Shown piece by piece: positions 1 to 7,167 of a stretch of 18,940 nucleotides of DNA. The DNA is from RGIG1959 sp045651865 (GTDB lineage: Bacteria; Bacillota; Clostridia; Oscillospirales; Acutalibacteraceae): positions 1 to 18,940 of the forward strand of contig JAZRTC010000051.1 of the NCBI GenBank assembly GCA_045651865.1, given 5' to 3'. The position numbers and the translations under genes were made by a program. The stretch's first letter is position 1. Each line of letters opens with the position of its first letter. The notes beneath the pieces were generated by a model, which was not told the origin of the DNA, did no database searches, and saw only the letters and a program-made list of their open reading frames with translations.

Positions 1-10
1 CTTTTCGCCC

Positions 11-32
11 ACACAAATGTTGTGTCTTTTTT
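11..32 (+). terminator. Possible weak intrinsic terminator for an off-window plus-strand gene
   Basis: A 6-bp perfect stem (ACACAA at 11-16, TTGTGT at 20-25, ATG loop) is followed on the plus strand by C and seven T residues. The T tract lies on the plus side only, so it would end a transcript entering from the left edge, converging on the tRNA. The stem is short and AT-rich, so this is tentative. Confidence 0.35.
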
Positions 33-105
33 GGAGCAGGGTACGGGAGTCGAACCCGCCTTAACGGCTTGGGAAGCCGCTGTAATACCGATATACCAAC
101 CCTGC
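32..105 (-). tRNA. tRNA-Gly (anticodon CCC)
   Basis: Read on the minus strand this folds into a complete cloverleaf. The 7-bp acceptor stem pairs GCAGGGT (105-99) with ACCCTGC (42-36). A T-loop region with GGTTCGACTCC is present, and the anticodon stem GCGGC/GCCGT closes the 7-base loop TTCCCAA, giving anticodon CCC for glycine codon GGG. The discriminator base is T and the 3' CCA is encoded at 34-32. It has its own promoter 14 bases upstream. The identity rests on the anticodon and fold read by eye. Confidence 0.95.
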
Positions 106-119
106 GCGGTATGTGTATA

Positions 120-148
120 ATCATAGCACATCCGTTTTTGAAAAGCAA
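120..148 (-). promoter_or_regulatory. Sigma-A-type promoter of tRNA-Gly
   Basis: On the minus strand there is a -35 TTGCTT (148-143), a 17-base spacer and a -10 TATGAT (125-120). The -10 ends 14 bases before the mature tRNA 5' end, which fits a short 5' leader removed by RNase P. Confidence 0.7.
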
Positions 149-206
149 GGGGAAATTTGTATCTTTCTGCGGGTTGGAATCTCTCTTTTACAGAGTGCCG
201 TTTTCG

Positions 207-308
207 TCAGCAGGAGGATGAAATGTCGCTAAGCCAAGACGGAAACACCGACAGCAACACGGTTATGATCAGACAGTATGCCGGCAAGCAGGTAACAGTT
301 TTTTCCAT
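207..308 (-). CDS. Candidate 33-residue hydrophobic small protein
   Basis: I do not recognise this peptide. The frame starts with ATG at 308-306, preceded by GAGG with eight bases of spacing, and stops with TGA at 209-207. The product begins MEKTVTC, has a hydrophobic middle (residues 8-26, LPAYCLIITVLLSVFPSWL) and ends with a Ser-rich tail and a final Cys. It would make one short membrane segment, as small membrane peptides and type I toxins do, but it matches no toxin family I know. A promoter with consensus-like -10 (TATAAT) sits 36 bases upstream of the start. The codirectional tRNA-Gly lies downstream, and no terminator is evident between them, so the promoter may alternatively serve a longer tRNA precursor. 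Length alone does not make it coding; promoter plus ribosome binding site plus hydrophobicity is the case for it. Confidence 0.35.
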   Translation of the reverse strand: MEKTVTCLPAYCLIITVLLSVFPSWLSDISSSC

Positions 309-343
309 GGATAGCACCTCAATTCGGGCAGGTTCACAAGTTC

Positions 344-372
344 ATTATAACGGCGGATCGGTCATCCGGCAA
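344..372 (-). promoter_or_regulatory. Minus-strand sigma-A-like promoter upstream of the small peptide frame
   Basis: On the minus strand there is TTGCCG (372-367), a 17-base spacer and a perfect TATAAT (349-344). A transcript starting near 337 would have a leader of about 29 bases carrying GAGG before the ATG at 308. It is back to back with a plus-strand promoter candidate at 391-419. Confidence 0.5.
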
Positions 373-390
373 GGTTTTTACAATTTTTTG

Positions 391-419
391 TTGTGTTTCG
401 GTGCGCGGTGTGGTACGAT
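391..419 (+). promoter_or_regulatory. Candidate promoter of the nitroreductase gene
   Basis: TTGTGT (391-396) is followed by a 17-base spacer and TACGAT (414-419). Matches to consensus are 3/6 and 4/6. Spacing and position 31 bases before the chosen start codon are suitable, and the upstream tract 376-393 is T-rich. Confidence 0.4.
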
Positions 420-438
420 AACGGTAAGAAAATCGGAT

Positions 439-443
439 GGAGG
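439..443 (+). promoter_or_regulatory. Ribosome binding site that sets the nitroreductase start
   Basis: GGAGG at 439-443 lies seven bases before ATG 451. It supports this start over ATG 157 or ATG 223 in the same open frame, because the protein family begins right at this methionine. Confidence 0.75.
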
Positions 444-450
444 TTTGGTT

Positions 451-981
451 ATGAATTTTACCGAAATTGCCAAGCGGCGCTATTCGTGCCGCAAATACGA
501 TCCCGACCGCGAGGTGGAGTCTGAGAAGCTGGAAGCGATCCTGCAGGCGGCGCGATTGGCGCCGTCGGCGTGCAACGGACAGCCTTATCACATCACGGTG
601 TGCAAAGGCGCGGTTGCCAAAAAGGTCAGCAAAGCGGTCAGTGGTATGGGCATGAACGAATTTGCCGTGGATGCCCCTGTGATGCTGGTGATCTCGGAAG
701 AACCCTATGTGAAACTCGCGGCAATGGGTGCCAAGCTGAAAAAGAACGATTACCGTTCGATGGATATCGGCATCGTCACGGCGTATCTCACCGCCGAAGC
801 GGCGGCGCAAGGGCTGGAAACCTGCATCCTCGGTTGGCTTGACGGCAAGAAGTTAAGTGAAATCTGCGGGGTAGAGGGGACGGTGCGTCTGGCGATCACG
901 CTGGGGTATTCCAAGCACACCTATGAGCCGCGCGAGAAAAAGCGCAAGGATCTCAATGAGCTTGTCACCGTGCTGGAGTAA
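451..981 (+). CDS. Nitroreductase family protein (FMN-dependent oxidoreductase)
   Basis: The 176-residue product is a compact nitroreductase-fold protein. Such enzymes use FMN and NAD(P)H to reduce nitro compounds, quinones or similar substrates in the cytosol; the substrate here is unknown. Visible family marks are the N-terminal phosphate-binding stretch AKRRYSCRKYDP (residues 7-18), APSACNGQP (37-45) where the FMN and substrate pocket forms, and a C-terminal ITLGY segment (149-153) typical of the subfamily. The length fits the short single-domain class. The open frame continues upstream without a stop to 157, but homologues start at MNFTEIAKRRYS, and GGAGG sits seven bases before this ATG. 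The gene is monocistronic and ends at a bidirectional terminator facing the operon on the other strand. Confidence 0.88.
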   Translation: MNFTEIAKRRYSCRKYDPDREVESEKLEAILQAARLAPSACNGQPYHITVCKGAVAKKVSKAVSGMGMNEFAVDAPVMLVISEEPYVKLAAMGAKLKKNDYRSMDIGIVTAYLTAEAAAQGLETCILGWLDGKKLSEICGVEGTVRLAITLGYSKHTYEPREKKRKDLNELVTVLE

Positions 982-991
982 AAAGGATATA

Positions 992-1038
992 AAAACATCC
1001 GTCGTATTAAGAACGGTTCTTAATGCGACGGATGTTTT
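992..1038. terminator. Bidirectional intrinsic terminator with a 23-bp stem
   Basis: The inverted repeat is centred on 1015: AAAACATCCGTCG (992-1004) pairs exactly with CGACGGATGTTTT (1026-1038), and TTAAGAAC (1007-1014) with GTTCTTAA (1016-1023). The intervening two positions form one T-G wobble and one A-T pair. It sits between convergent genes, 11 bases after the nitroreductase stop and 8 bases before the aldo/keto reductase stop. It carries a T tract in each direction, so it probably ends both transcripts. Confidence 0.85.
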
Positions 1039-1045
1039 CGTATTC

Positions 1046-1960
1046 TTACGGCAAACGGTGGCCTGCAGCGCGGTAAAGCGCATACCACTCGGCGCGGCTG
1101 AGCGTGACATCCGCCGCTTTGCAGATTTCTTCAAGACGCGTGGGATTCATCGTTCCTGCGATGACCTGCATATTGGCGGGATGACGCAGGATCCACGCCG
1201 CGGCGACACCCGTTTTGGTGATGCCGTGTGTGTCGCCGATTTCTTCAAGTGCCTTATTCAGCTCGGGGAAATCGTCATTGTCAATGAATGTTCCGCCGAA
1301 AAAGCCGTGTTGGAACGGCGACCACGCCTGAACCGTGATGCCGTGGATGCGCGCATATTCCAGAAATGCGCCATCGTGCATCACCGACTCGGCATTTTTC
1401 ATATTCACATTGGTGCCCGCGGTGATCATGCCTGCTTCGGTGACGGAAAACTGCAGCTGATTGAGGAACAGCGGTTGTTTCACCGCGGTTTTGAGCAGTT
1501 CCATCTGCATTGCGTTATGGTTGGAGACACCGAAATACCGCACCTTGCCCGCTTGCTCGAGGATGTCAAATGCCTCGGCGACTTCCTCGGGTTCCATCAG
1601 GGTGTCGGGACGATGGAGCAGCAGGGCATCGATATAATCAACGCCGAGGCGCGACAGACTGCCGTCCACGGCTTTGAGAATATGCTCTTTGGAAAAATCA
1701 TACAACCCGTCGTGCAGGGCGCATTTGGTCTGGATAAAGATGTTGTCGCGCACCCCTGCGTGACGGCGCAGATACGCGCCGAAGCGCTCCTCGGCATCAC
1801 CGCCGCCGTAGATGTCGGCGTGGTCAAAAAAGTTGATGCCGTTGGTAAGGGCGGTATCCATAATCGCGTCGACGCGCGCATCATCCAGTCCGCTCATACG
1901 CATACAGCCGAGCGAAACCGCAGAGGCATTCATCACCCCTCCGAGAGACAGCATTTTCAT
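1046..1960 (-). CDS. Aldo/keto reductase (YdhF-like)
   Basis: The 304-residue product is a full-length aldo/keto reductase, a TIM-barrel NAD(P)H-dependent carbonyl reductase of the cytosol. The catalytic tetrad is visible with family spacing: Asp46, Tyr51 (in FDHADIYGGG), Lys79 (QTKC) and His116 (LLLHRPD). VRYFGVSNH (139-147) and QAWSPF (211-216) are further family segments. The overall sequence is closest to the YdhF branch; the substrate cannot be told. The start is ATG 1960 with AAGGAG eight bases ahead. Its ATG overlaps the stop of the upstream acetyltransferase in ATGA (1960-1957), so it is the last gene of the addB operon and probably translationally coupled. Confidence 0.93.
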   Translation of the reverse strand: MKMLSLGGVMNASAVSLGCMRMSGLDDARVDAIMDTALTNGINFFDHADIYGGGDAEERFGAYLRRHAGVRDNIFIQTKCALHDGLYDFSKEHILKAVDGSLSRLGVDYIDALLLHRPDTLMEPEEVAEAFDILEQAGKVRYFGVSNHNAMQMELLKTAVKQPLFLNQLQFSVTEAGMITAGTNVNMKNAESVMHDGAFLEYARIHGITVQAWSPFQHGFFGGTFIDNDDFPELNKALEEIGDTHGITKTGVAAAWILRHPANMQVIAGTMNPTRLEEICKAADVTLSRAEWYALYRAAGHRLP

Positions 1961-2406
1961 GGTGTAATCTCCTTTATCATCTGATCGTATTCCAAAAATT
2001 CAAACCCCAGGGATTCATACAGCTTGACAGCGCCTTCGTTTTCGCGTTCAACCTCCAGTCGTACGCGTTTGATCTCGGGCGGAAGGGTTGTCAGCAGGTC
2101 GTTGAAAAATGCGCGCCCCAGTCCTTGGTGGCGATAGCCTTCCTTGAGATACAGCTCCTCAATCCACAGCACATGGCCGCCTGCTTCCTGCGAAAAGGTC
2201 TTGGCAAGAAGCGCATAGCCGATAATGCCGTCGGCGGTTTGACAGATATGGCACGCGGTGTAGGTGTCCGCGCGCATCAGCTCGTCAAAGGTTGCTTCCA
2301 TATGCGAGCGGGGGATGGGGTGCATCACCGCATTGGTGTTGTAAAACGCGGTCGCCATCGCGAGATATTCCTCGCGGTCGGCGGCTTTGATCGGTCTCCA
2401 GCTCAT
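1957..2406 (-). CDS. GNAT family N-acetyltransferase
   Basis: The 149-residue protein has the GNAT fold signature. The acetyl-CoA pyrophosphate loop RHQGLG (residues 92-97, the Q/R-x-x-G-x-G/A motif) follows the strand IEELYLKEGY, and the C-terminal ENEGAVKLYESLGFE (122-136) is the usual acceptor-side helix and strand. GNAT enzymes acetylate amines on proteins, antibiotics or metabolites; the target here is unknown. The start ATG 2406 is chosen because GGGAG lies about 12 bases upstream and the family begins with this W-R-P-I-K-A segment; the longer frame up to 2496 overlaps rmuC. It sits 19 bases after rmuC and overlaps the aldo/keto reductase start by four bases. Confidence 0.9.
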   Translation of the reverse strand: MSWRPIKAADREEYLAMATAFYNTNAVMHPIPRSHMEATFDELMRADTYTACHICQTADGIIGYALLAKTFSQEAGGHVLWIEELYLKEGYRHQGLGRAFFNDLLTTLPPEIKRVRLEVERENEGAVKLYESLGFEFLEYDQMIKEITP

Positions 2407-2425
2407 GGTGTTGTTCTCCCTTTTT

Positions 2426-3661
2426 TCAGTCCTCATTCGCGGCGGTGTTGCCTTCGAGCAGCGCCGCTGTTTGTGTTTCATCCAGCTTTTCCACATCGCG
2501 CAGGTGACGGCGAATGGCGCGGGTGCGCGTGCCGACGAGCTTGTCGAGCTCTTTGTTCGCCTGCTCCAGACGGGTCTGGGTCAACAACAGGATATCACCG
2601 AATTTGTCAAACTCGGTGCGCACCGCACCGAGCAGTTTCCACACCTCACTGCTTTGCTTCTGGATGGCGAGCGTGCGGAAGCCCATTTGCAGGCTGTTGA
2701 GAAGCGCCGCCATCGTGCCGGGGCCCGCGAGATTGACTTTGTATTCCCGTTGCAGGATCTCCACCAGTCCGCGGTTGACCGCTTCGGCGTATAGTCCCTC
2801 AAACGGCAGGAACATAATCGCAAAATCGGTGGTATAGGGCGGCTCAATGTATTTGTCGTGAATGTCTTTGGCAAAGCCTTTGATGCGGGTCATCAGCACC
2901 TGTGCTGCGGCGCGCACCGTTTCGGCGTTGCCGCTGTCATACGCTTCCTGCAACGCGACATACGCATCGGCAGGGAATTTCGAGTCGATGGGCAGATACA
3001 CCTGATTGCCGTCCGTGCCGGGTAGCTTGACGGCAAATTCCACGACATTCTTGCTGTTCGGCACGGTGGCGACATTCACCTCGTATTGCTCGGGAGCGAG
3101 GATTTCCTCGAGGATGGCACCCAGCTGGATCTCACCGAGGATGCCGCGTGTTTTGACATTGGACAGCACCTTTTTCAGATCGCCGACACCGCTTGCCAGC
3201 GTCTGCATCTCGCCGAGTCCTTTATACACCTGCTCGAGGCGCTCGTTAACCAGACGGAACGAGCGCGACATGGTATCTTCGAGCGATTTTTGCAGTGTTT
3301 CGTCGACGGTTTTTTGCATCGCCTCCAGACGGCGGTTGTTGTCCTCCTGCAGGTATTGCAAGCGCTTTTCCACCGTTTCACGGATGGCATCGAGCTTTTG
3401 CTCCTGCAGTTTTTCCAGCGTGCCGATGCGCTGTTCCATCTGTGCGACCGCCGCTGTCACCTGATTGCCGACGAGTGCCGCCTGCGCGGTTTGTGCGCCC
3501 GACGCGGCATTCAGTGAACGGTCGGTGGCGGCGATGAGATCGTCTTTGGTGCGGCGAAGGGAGTCGTCGTGTTGCCGCCGTGTCGCCAGCACGACGCACA
3601 GCGTCACAAGCGACAGTACTGCCGTGACAGCGACGGCAACAAATATCACGGTCTGGGTCAT
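2426..3661 (-). CDS. rmuC: DNA recombination protein RmuC
   Basis: The 411-residue product matches the RmuC family, whose members limit recombination at inverted repeats and contain a nuclease-like core. A single N-terminal membrane segment (residues 4-26) is followed by a long, heptad-rich, charged region (about 30-160) expected to form a coiled coil. The RmuC core follows, with the family hallmark KTRGILGEIQLGAILEEIL (170-188) and LPIDSKFP (223-230), the latter at the predicted catalytic strand. Length is normal. ATG 3661 is preceded by AAAGGAGG at ideal spacing and overlaps the addB stop as ATGA (3661-3658). Co-transcription with addB puts two DNA-end and recombination proteins in one operon. 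Membrane anchoring is inferred from hydrophobicity only. Confidence 0.93.
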   Translation of the reverse strand: MTQTVIFVAVAVTAVLSLVTLCVVLATRRQHDDSLRRTKDDLIAATDRSLNAASGAQTAQAALVGNQVTAAVAQMEQRIGTLEKLQEQKLDAIRETVEKRLQYLQEDNNRRLEAMQKTVDETLQKSLEDTMSRSFRLVNERLEQVYKGLGEMQTLASGVGDLKKVLSNVKTRGILGEIQLGAILEEILAPEQYEVNVATVPNSKNVVEFAVKLPGTDGNQVYLPIDSKFPADAYVALQEAYDSGNAETVRAAAQVLMTRIKGFAKDIHDKYIEPPYTTDFAIMFLPFEGLYAEAVNRGLVEILQREYKVNLAGPGTMAALLNSLQMGFRTLAIQKQSSEVWKLLGAVRTEFDKFGDILLLTQTRLEQANKELDKLVGTRTRAIRRHLRDVEKLDETQTAALLEGNTAANED

Positions 3662-6600
3662 GCCAGTTCCTCCTTTAAGATTTCAAAAAGATCGGACTTT
3701 GCGGGATAGCGCGGTGTGCGCACGCGATCACCGTCTTCGTGACCGCATACCGCTTTATAGGGGCAGTAGGTGCAACTTGGTGCGACATCGCCTTTGGGGG
3801 AAAACGGCTGAGCATCAATGTCGCCGCTTCGCAGGGTGAGTGCCATTTCGGTGAGGATCGACTCGACTTTTTTGCCAAGCAGTCCGAATTGTTCCAGACT
3901 TGCTACGGGACTTCCCGCGTACAAGTCTCCGTCGTTTTTCATCCGCACGGGAATGAACACACCCTTGACATCCGCCTCCATGGCGCGAAGCACCTGCTTA
4001 TCGTCGAGGAGCAGACCGTTCATGCGCATTGCCTTTGTGTGCGATTTTTCCAGTGTGGCGGTATCGGGTTTGCCGTCTGTTTTGTAAAGCGGTGTGGTGG
4101 ACGGCATATACAGCAGACCGGCGGGGAGCACCTTGCCGTAACGGTCGGTGCCGTTTTTCCACACAGTCAGCATATAAATCAGCATTTGCAGGTTCAAACC
4201 TTCGACCACATCGCTCAGGTGGAACACCTTGGAACCTGTTTTGTAGTCAATAACGCGGATATACCGCTCGCCGCCGATGTCGCAGATGTCGACGCGGTCG
4301 ATTTTGCCGACCATCTGTATGGTCGAGCCGTCGGGCAGGGTAAACACCAGTGGTTTCACCGCTTGCGGATCGTTGGAGTGAAGCGAAATATCCAGCTCAT
4401 AATCGGTGGGGACAAAGCAGCTTTGCGACAGCTCGCGCACGGCCTGCCACAGGAAATTGCCGCACACGCGACGCAGGCGTTTGAGCTGATACAGGAAACG
4501 CGCGGGTTTATCGTCGATACCGCCCATTTCCTCTTCCACATAGCGGTTGACACCTGCCTCGGCATCGGCATAGCATCGGGATTTCGTGATGGTGCGGATG
4601 TCTTCCTCGATATAAGCGGGCAGGGTGTTTTCCATGACATAGTGAGTCAGTGTGCCGAATTCCGGAAAGCCGATCTCCGCGGCGCGGAGCGGGCGTGCTT
4701 TGACGCCGTATTCGCAGAAATAGGCAAAGCGGCATTTCTGGTATTGATCGGCCTTCGAGGCGGACAAGATCATCCTGTCTCCGAAGAAGCGCTTGGCGGT
4801 CTCCTCATCTTCAAAAGTAATGGGAAGCTCGTCGGCAAGAAGCTGCATCTTGGACAATCTCGGGCGAAGTGTCTCATCGTTCCACAGCACCTCAAACAGC
4901 GCGCGCGACAGCGGTGTGCCGGCGCGGAAGCCGAGTGCCATCCGCTCAAAGGCTTCATCGGCGGTCTCAATGTCGCCGCCGTCATCGGTAAAGCCGGTTG
5001 TTTCGTGGATATTAAGATGGGTTTTAATGGTGTTGCCGATGGAGGACATCTCGCCTTGCTCACCGTCGGGAGTAGCGAGCAGGTAGCTGACCGACACATA
5101 GTGAGAGGCGGCGGACAGCGCCGAATACGCAAGGAATTGTTCCGTGGCGGTGTGACGCTCGCGGTCATCCTCAAACGGCACACCCGCCTGAATAAGCGTG
5201 CGGCGTTCACGATCAGTGAGGATTCCCTGACCGCCCGGCAGAGCAGGGAAGATTCCTTCGTTGGCACCCAGCACAAACACTGCCTTCGGTGCGGTGAAAC
5301 GGATGCGGTCTGCCGCACCGATCTGCACCGCGTCAAGCGATTGCGGAATAGCGCCGATATCTGTGCCGATCGCCGCCGCGCGCAACAGCTCGGTGGCTTC
5401 CTCGGCGGTGACGGCATCGGGAAGCGTTTGTGCCAGATCATCCAGAAGCGCCATCAGCGCGTGCCACACCTGCTCGGTGTGTTCGGCAAGTGCCGGTTCG
5501 CCGTGCGCACGCAGATGCATAATCTGTCGCTTGGTCAGGCGATCCAGCCGCGCCGCCTGAATGTAGCGGTAAACCGCTTTGGCGAATTGTTCGCCCGTCA
5601 GCGGTTTGCTCAGTGCGGCGGCAAGGGTAAGAAGCGGTGAAACCAGTCGGCGGCGCAGGCGATTGAGATGTTCAAGACGGGATATATCGCGCTCCTCCAT
5701 AACCGAGGAGAAGCCGCGCGGGTGCGCTTGCCATTCGGTTTTGAACTGTGCACCCGAAAGATTCCAGATCCATGCATAGTTTTCCAGCAGGGATGCCGAT
5801 TGCACCGAGAAACCGAGAAGTCCTGTCTTGACCAGCTGAAGCAAGGAATCAGTGCGCCATTTGCCCGTTGCAATGCGCAGGGCGGTCAGCACCGCTGTGA
5901 CCAGTCCTTCCGAGACAATAGGCGCGCGGCGGTCGAGATAACAGGGGATGTTTGCCTGCTCCAGCGCGACATCCAACACACCGATATAGTCGGTAAGGTT
6001 GCGCGCGACAACTGCAATGTCGCGGGCGCGCAGACCCTCTTTCCGCATCAGACGGCGGATGGATTGCACCGTGTACCGCGCCTCGGCATAGACATCCGCG
6101 CAGGAGGTCAAGGTCACCTCGCCGTTCACGGCAGGTACTTCGGCATCGGGATCTTTCGGGCAGAAGGCGCGTTCTTCCAGCGTCCGCAGGGCATCGTTTT
6201 GAAAGCGATAGGGCGTCATCAGAAATACGGGTGCGGCAATCGGGCAAGCGACGGAACTTGCCGCGCGTTTGAGACGCGAAGCGGTATCCATCGGCACCGA
6301 CAGACGATCCACGCCGTCGGGATCGGTGGCGTCGCGGTCGGCGCACAGCGTGACGGTGACTTTCGCCGCCTGCGCCATCAGCGCGGTCAGCACCTGCAAT
6401 TCGGGTGCGGTAAAGCCTTTGAAGCCGTCGACAAAGACGGTCGCACCTTCCATCACGCGGTTTTCGTTGAGATAATCCCGCAACTGAAGCAAGTGCTCCT
6501 CGGCATCACTGCCGCAGGTTGCCGTCAACGCGTCATAGGTTTCTAAAACGAGCGACAGCTCGCGTGTTTTGGTTTTCAGCGTGCCGTCGGGGAGGAGTGC

Positions 6601-7017
6601 CAGTGCCTCGCTCAGCTGAGCGGGGGATACGGCGGACTGACGGCATTCCGCCGCCATGTCAAGCAGTGCCGTGACCGTGTCAATATGTGCGGATGCCGAC
6701 AGCAGAGAAAGCGAATCGCGGCTTTCCGACAGCGCACGGCTCATCAGCAGGATTTTTGCGCCGTTTGAGAGCGGACGGGCGGTATGGCCTTTCATCAGCG
6801 TTTCGCACAGGCGCGTAAAGCTCAGCACGCGGATCTTCGCGGCATCCGTCTCGCCGAGGGAACGGAGCAGTGCGCGCTCGGTCTCAAACGAGACTTGCTC
6901 GGGAACGATCAGATAAAACACATCGTCCGCGTCGGCATGGCGCGCCAGATCGTCCAGCTGCGCCAGTACGCGATAGGTCTTGCCGAAACCTGATCGTCCG
7001 AGAATAAGCTGTAACAT
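3658..7017 (-). CDS. addB: ATP-dependent helicase/nuclease subunit B (AddB)
   Basis: The 1119-residue product is AddB, which pairs with AddA to resect double-strand breaks and load RecA at Chi-like sites in Firmicutes. Seen in order: Walker A GRSGFGKT (residues 7-14); the VDGFKGFTAPE segment (about 186-196) typical of the N-terminal helicase-like domain; a C-terminal RecB-family nuclease with DYK at Asp924-Lys926 (IDYKTGSK); and four cysteines placed as the AddB iron-sulfur cluster, Cys762 (QKCRF) and Cys1082, Cys1085, Cys1091 in a C-x2-C-x5-C pattern. Length is near the family norm. The start ATG 7017 has GGGAGG seven bases ahead and begins directly with the Walker A strand; the frame is open to 7107 but that part runs through the promoter. 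It is the first gene of a four-gene operon. No addA is next to it on either side. Confidence 0.95.
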   Translation of the reverse strand: MLQLILGRSGFGKTYRVLAQLDDLARHADADDVFYLIVPEQVSFETERALLRSLGETDAAKIRVLSFTRLCETLMKGHTARPLSNGAKILLMSRALSESRDSLSLLSASAHIDTVTALLDMAAECRQSAVSPAQLSEALALLPDGTLKTKTRELSLVLETYDALTATCGSDAEEHLLQLRDYLNENRVMEGATVFVDGFKGFTAPELQVLTALMAQAAKVTVTLCADRDATDPDGVDRLSVPMDTASRLKRAASSVACPIAAPVFLMTPYRFQNDALRTLEERAFCPKDPDAEVPAVNGEVTLTSCADVYAEARYTVQSIRRLMRKEGLRARDIAVVARNLTDYIGVLDVALEQANIPCYLDRRAPIVSEGLVTAVLTALRIATGKWRTDSLLQLVKTGLLGFSVQSASLLENYAWIWNLSGAQFKTEWQAHPRGFSSVMEERDISRLEHLNRLRRRLVSPLLTLAAALSKPLTGEQFAKAVYRYIQAARLDRLTKRQIMHLRAHGEPALAEHTEQVWHALMALLDDLAQTLPDAVTAEEATELLRAAAIGTDIGAIPQSLDAVQIGAADRIRFTAPKAVFVLGANEGIFPALPGGQGILTDRERRTLIQAGVPFEDDRERHTATEQFLAYSALSAASHYVSVSYLLATPDGEQGEMSSIGNTIKTHLNIHETTGFTDDGGDIETADEAFERMALGFRAGTPLSRALFEVLWNDETLRPRLSKMQLLADELPITFEDEETAKRFFGDRMILSASKADQYQKCRFAYFCEYGVKARPLRAAEIGFPEFGTLTHYVMENTLPAYIEEDIRTITKSRCYADAEAGVNRYVEEEMGGIDDKPARFLYQLKRLRRVCGNFLWQAVRELSQSCFVPTDYELDISLHSNDPQAVKPLVFTLPDGSTIQMVGKIDRVDICDIGGERYIRVIDYKTGSKVFHLSDVVEGLNLQMLIYMLTVWKNGTDRYGKVLPAGLLYMPSTTPLYKTDGKPDTATLEKSHTKAMRMNGLLLDDKQVLRAMEADVKGVFIPVRMKNDGDLYAGSPVASLEQFGLLGKKVESILTEMALTLRSGDIDAQPFSPKGDVAPSCTYCPYKAVCGHEDGDRVRTPRYPAKSDLFEILKEELA

Positions 7018-7078
7018 AAGAAACCTCCCTGAAGGGCAGTGAAGAATGAAAAATAAATATCCGTTGTGGTATACCTCC

Positions 7079-7107
7079 ATCATACCATAACGCCGTAAAA
7101 ATCGCAA
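7079..7107 (-). promoter_or_regulatory. Sigma-A-type promoter of the addB-rmuC operon
   Basis: On the minus strand: TTGCGA (7107-7102), 17-base spacer, TATGAT (7084-7079). Transcription would start near 7072 and give a leader of about 55 bases. The -35 lies only six bases beyond the gdhA terminator region. Confidence 0.75.
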
Positions 7108-7112
7108 CTAAC

Positions 7113-7147
7113 AAAAACGAGGTGTCGCAGAAATGCGACACCTCGTT
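7113..7147 (-). terminator. Intrinsic terminator of gdhA
   Basis: A perfect 14-bp stem pairs AACGAGGTGTCGCA (7116-7129) with TGCGACACCTCGTT (7134-7147) around a four-base loop. On the minus strand it is followed by TTTGTT, extending a run of five T. It starts 20 bases after the gdhA stop codon. Confidence 0.88.
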
Positions 7148-7167
7148 GGGTGTTTTATGAACAGGAA

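Noticed and set aside
3739..5640. A 633-codon open frame on the plus strand inside addB
   Set aside because: The sequence on the other strand encodes conserved AddB motifs, including the nuclease and cluster cysteines. The antisense product is low in recognisable structure.
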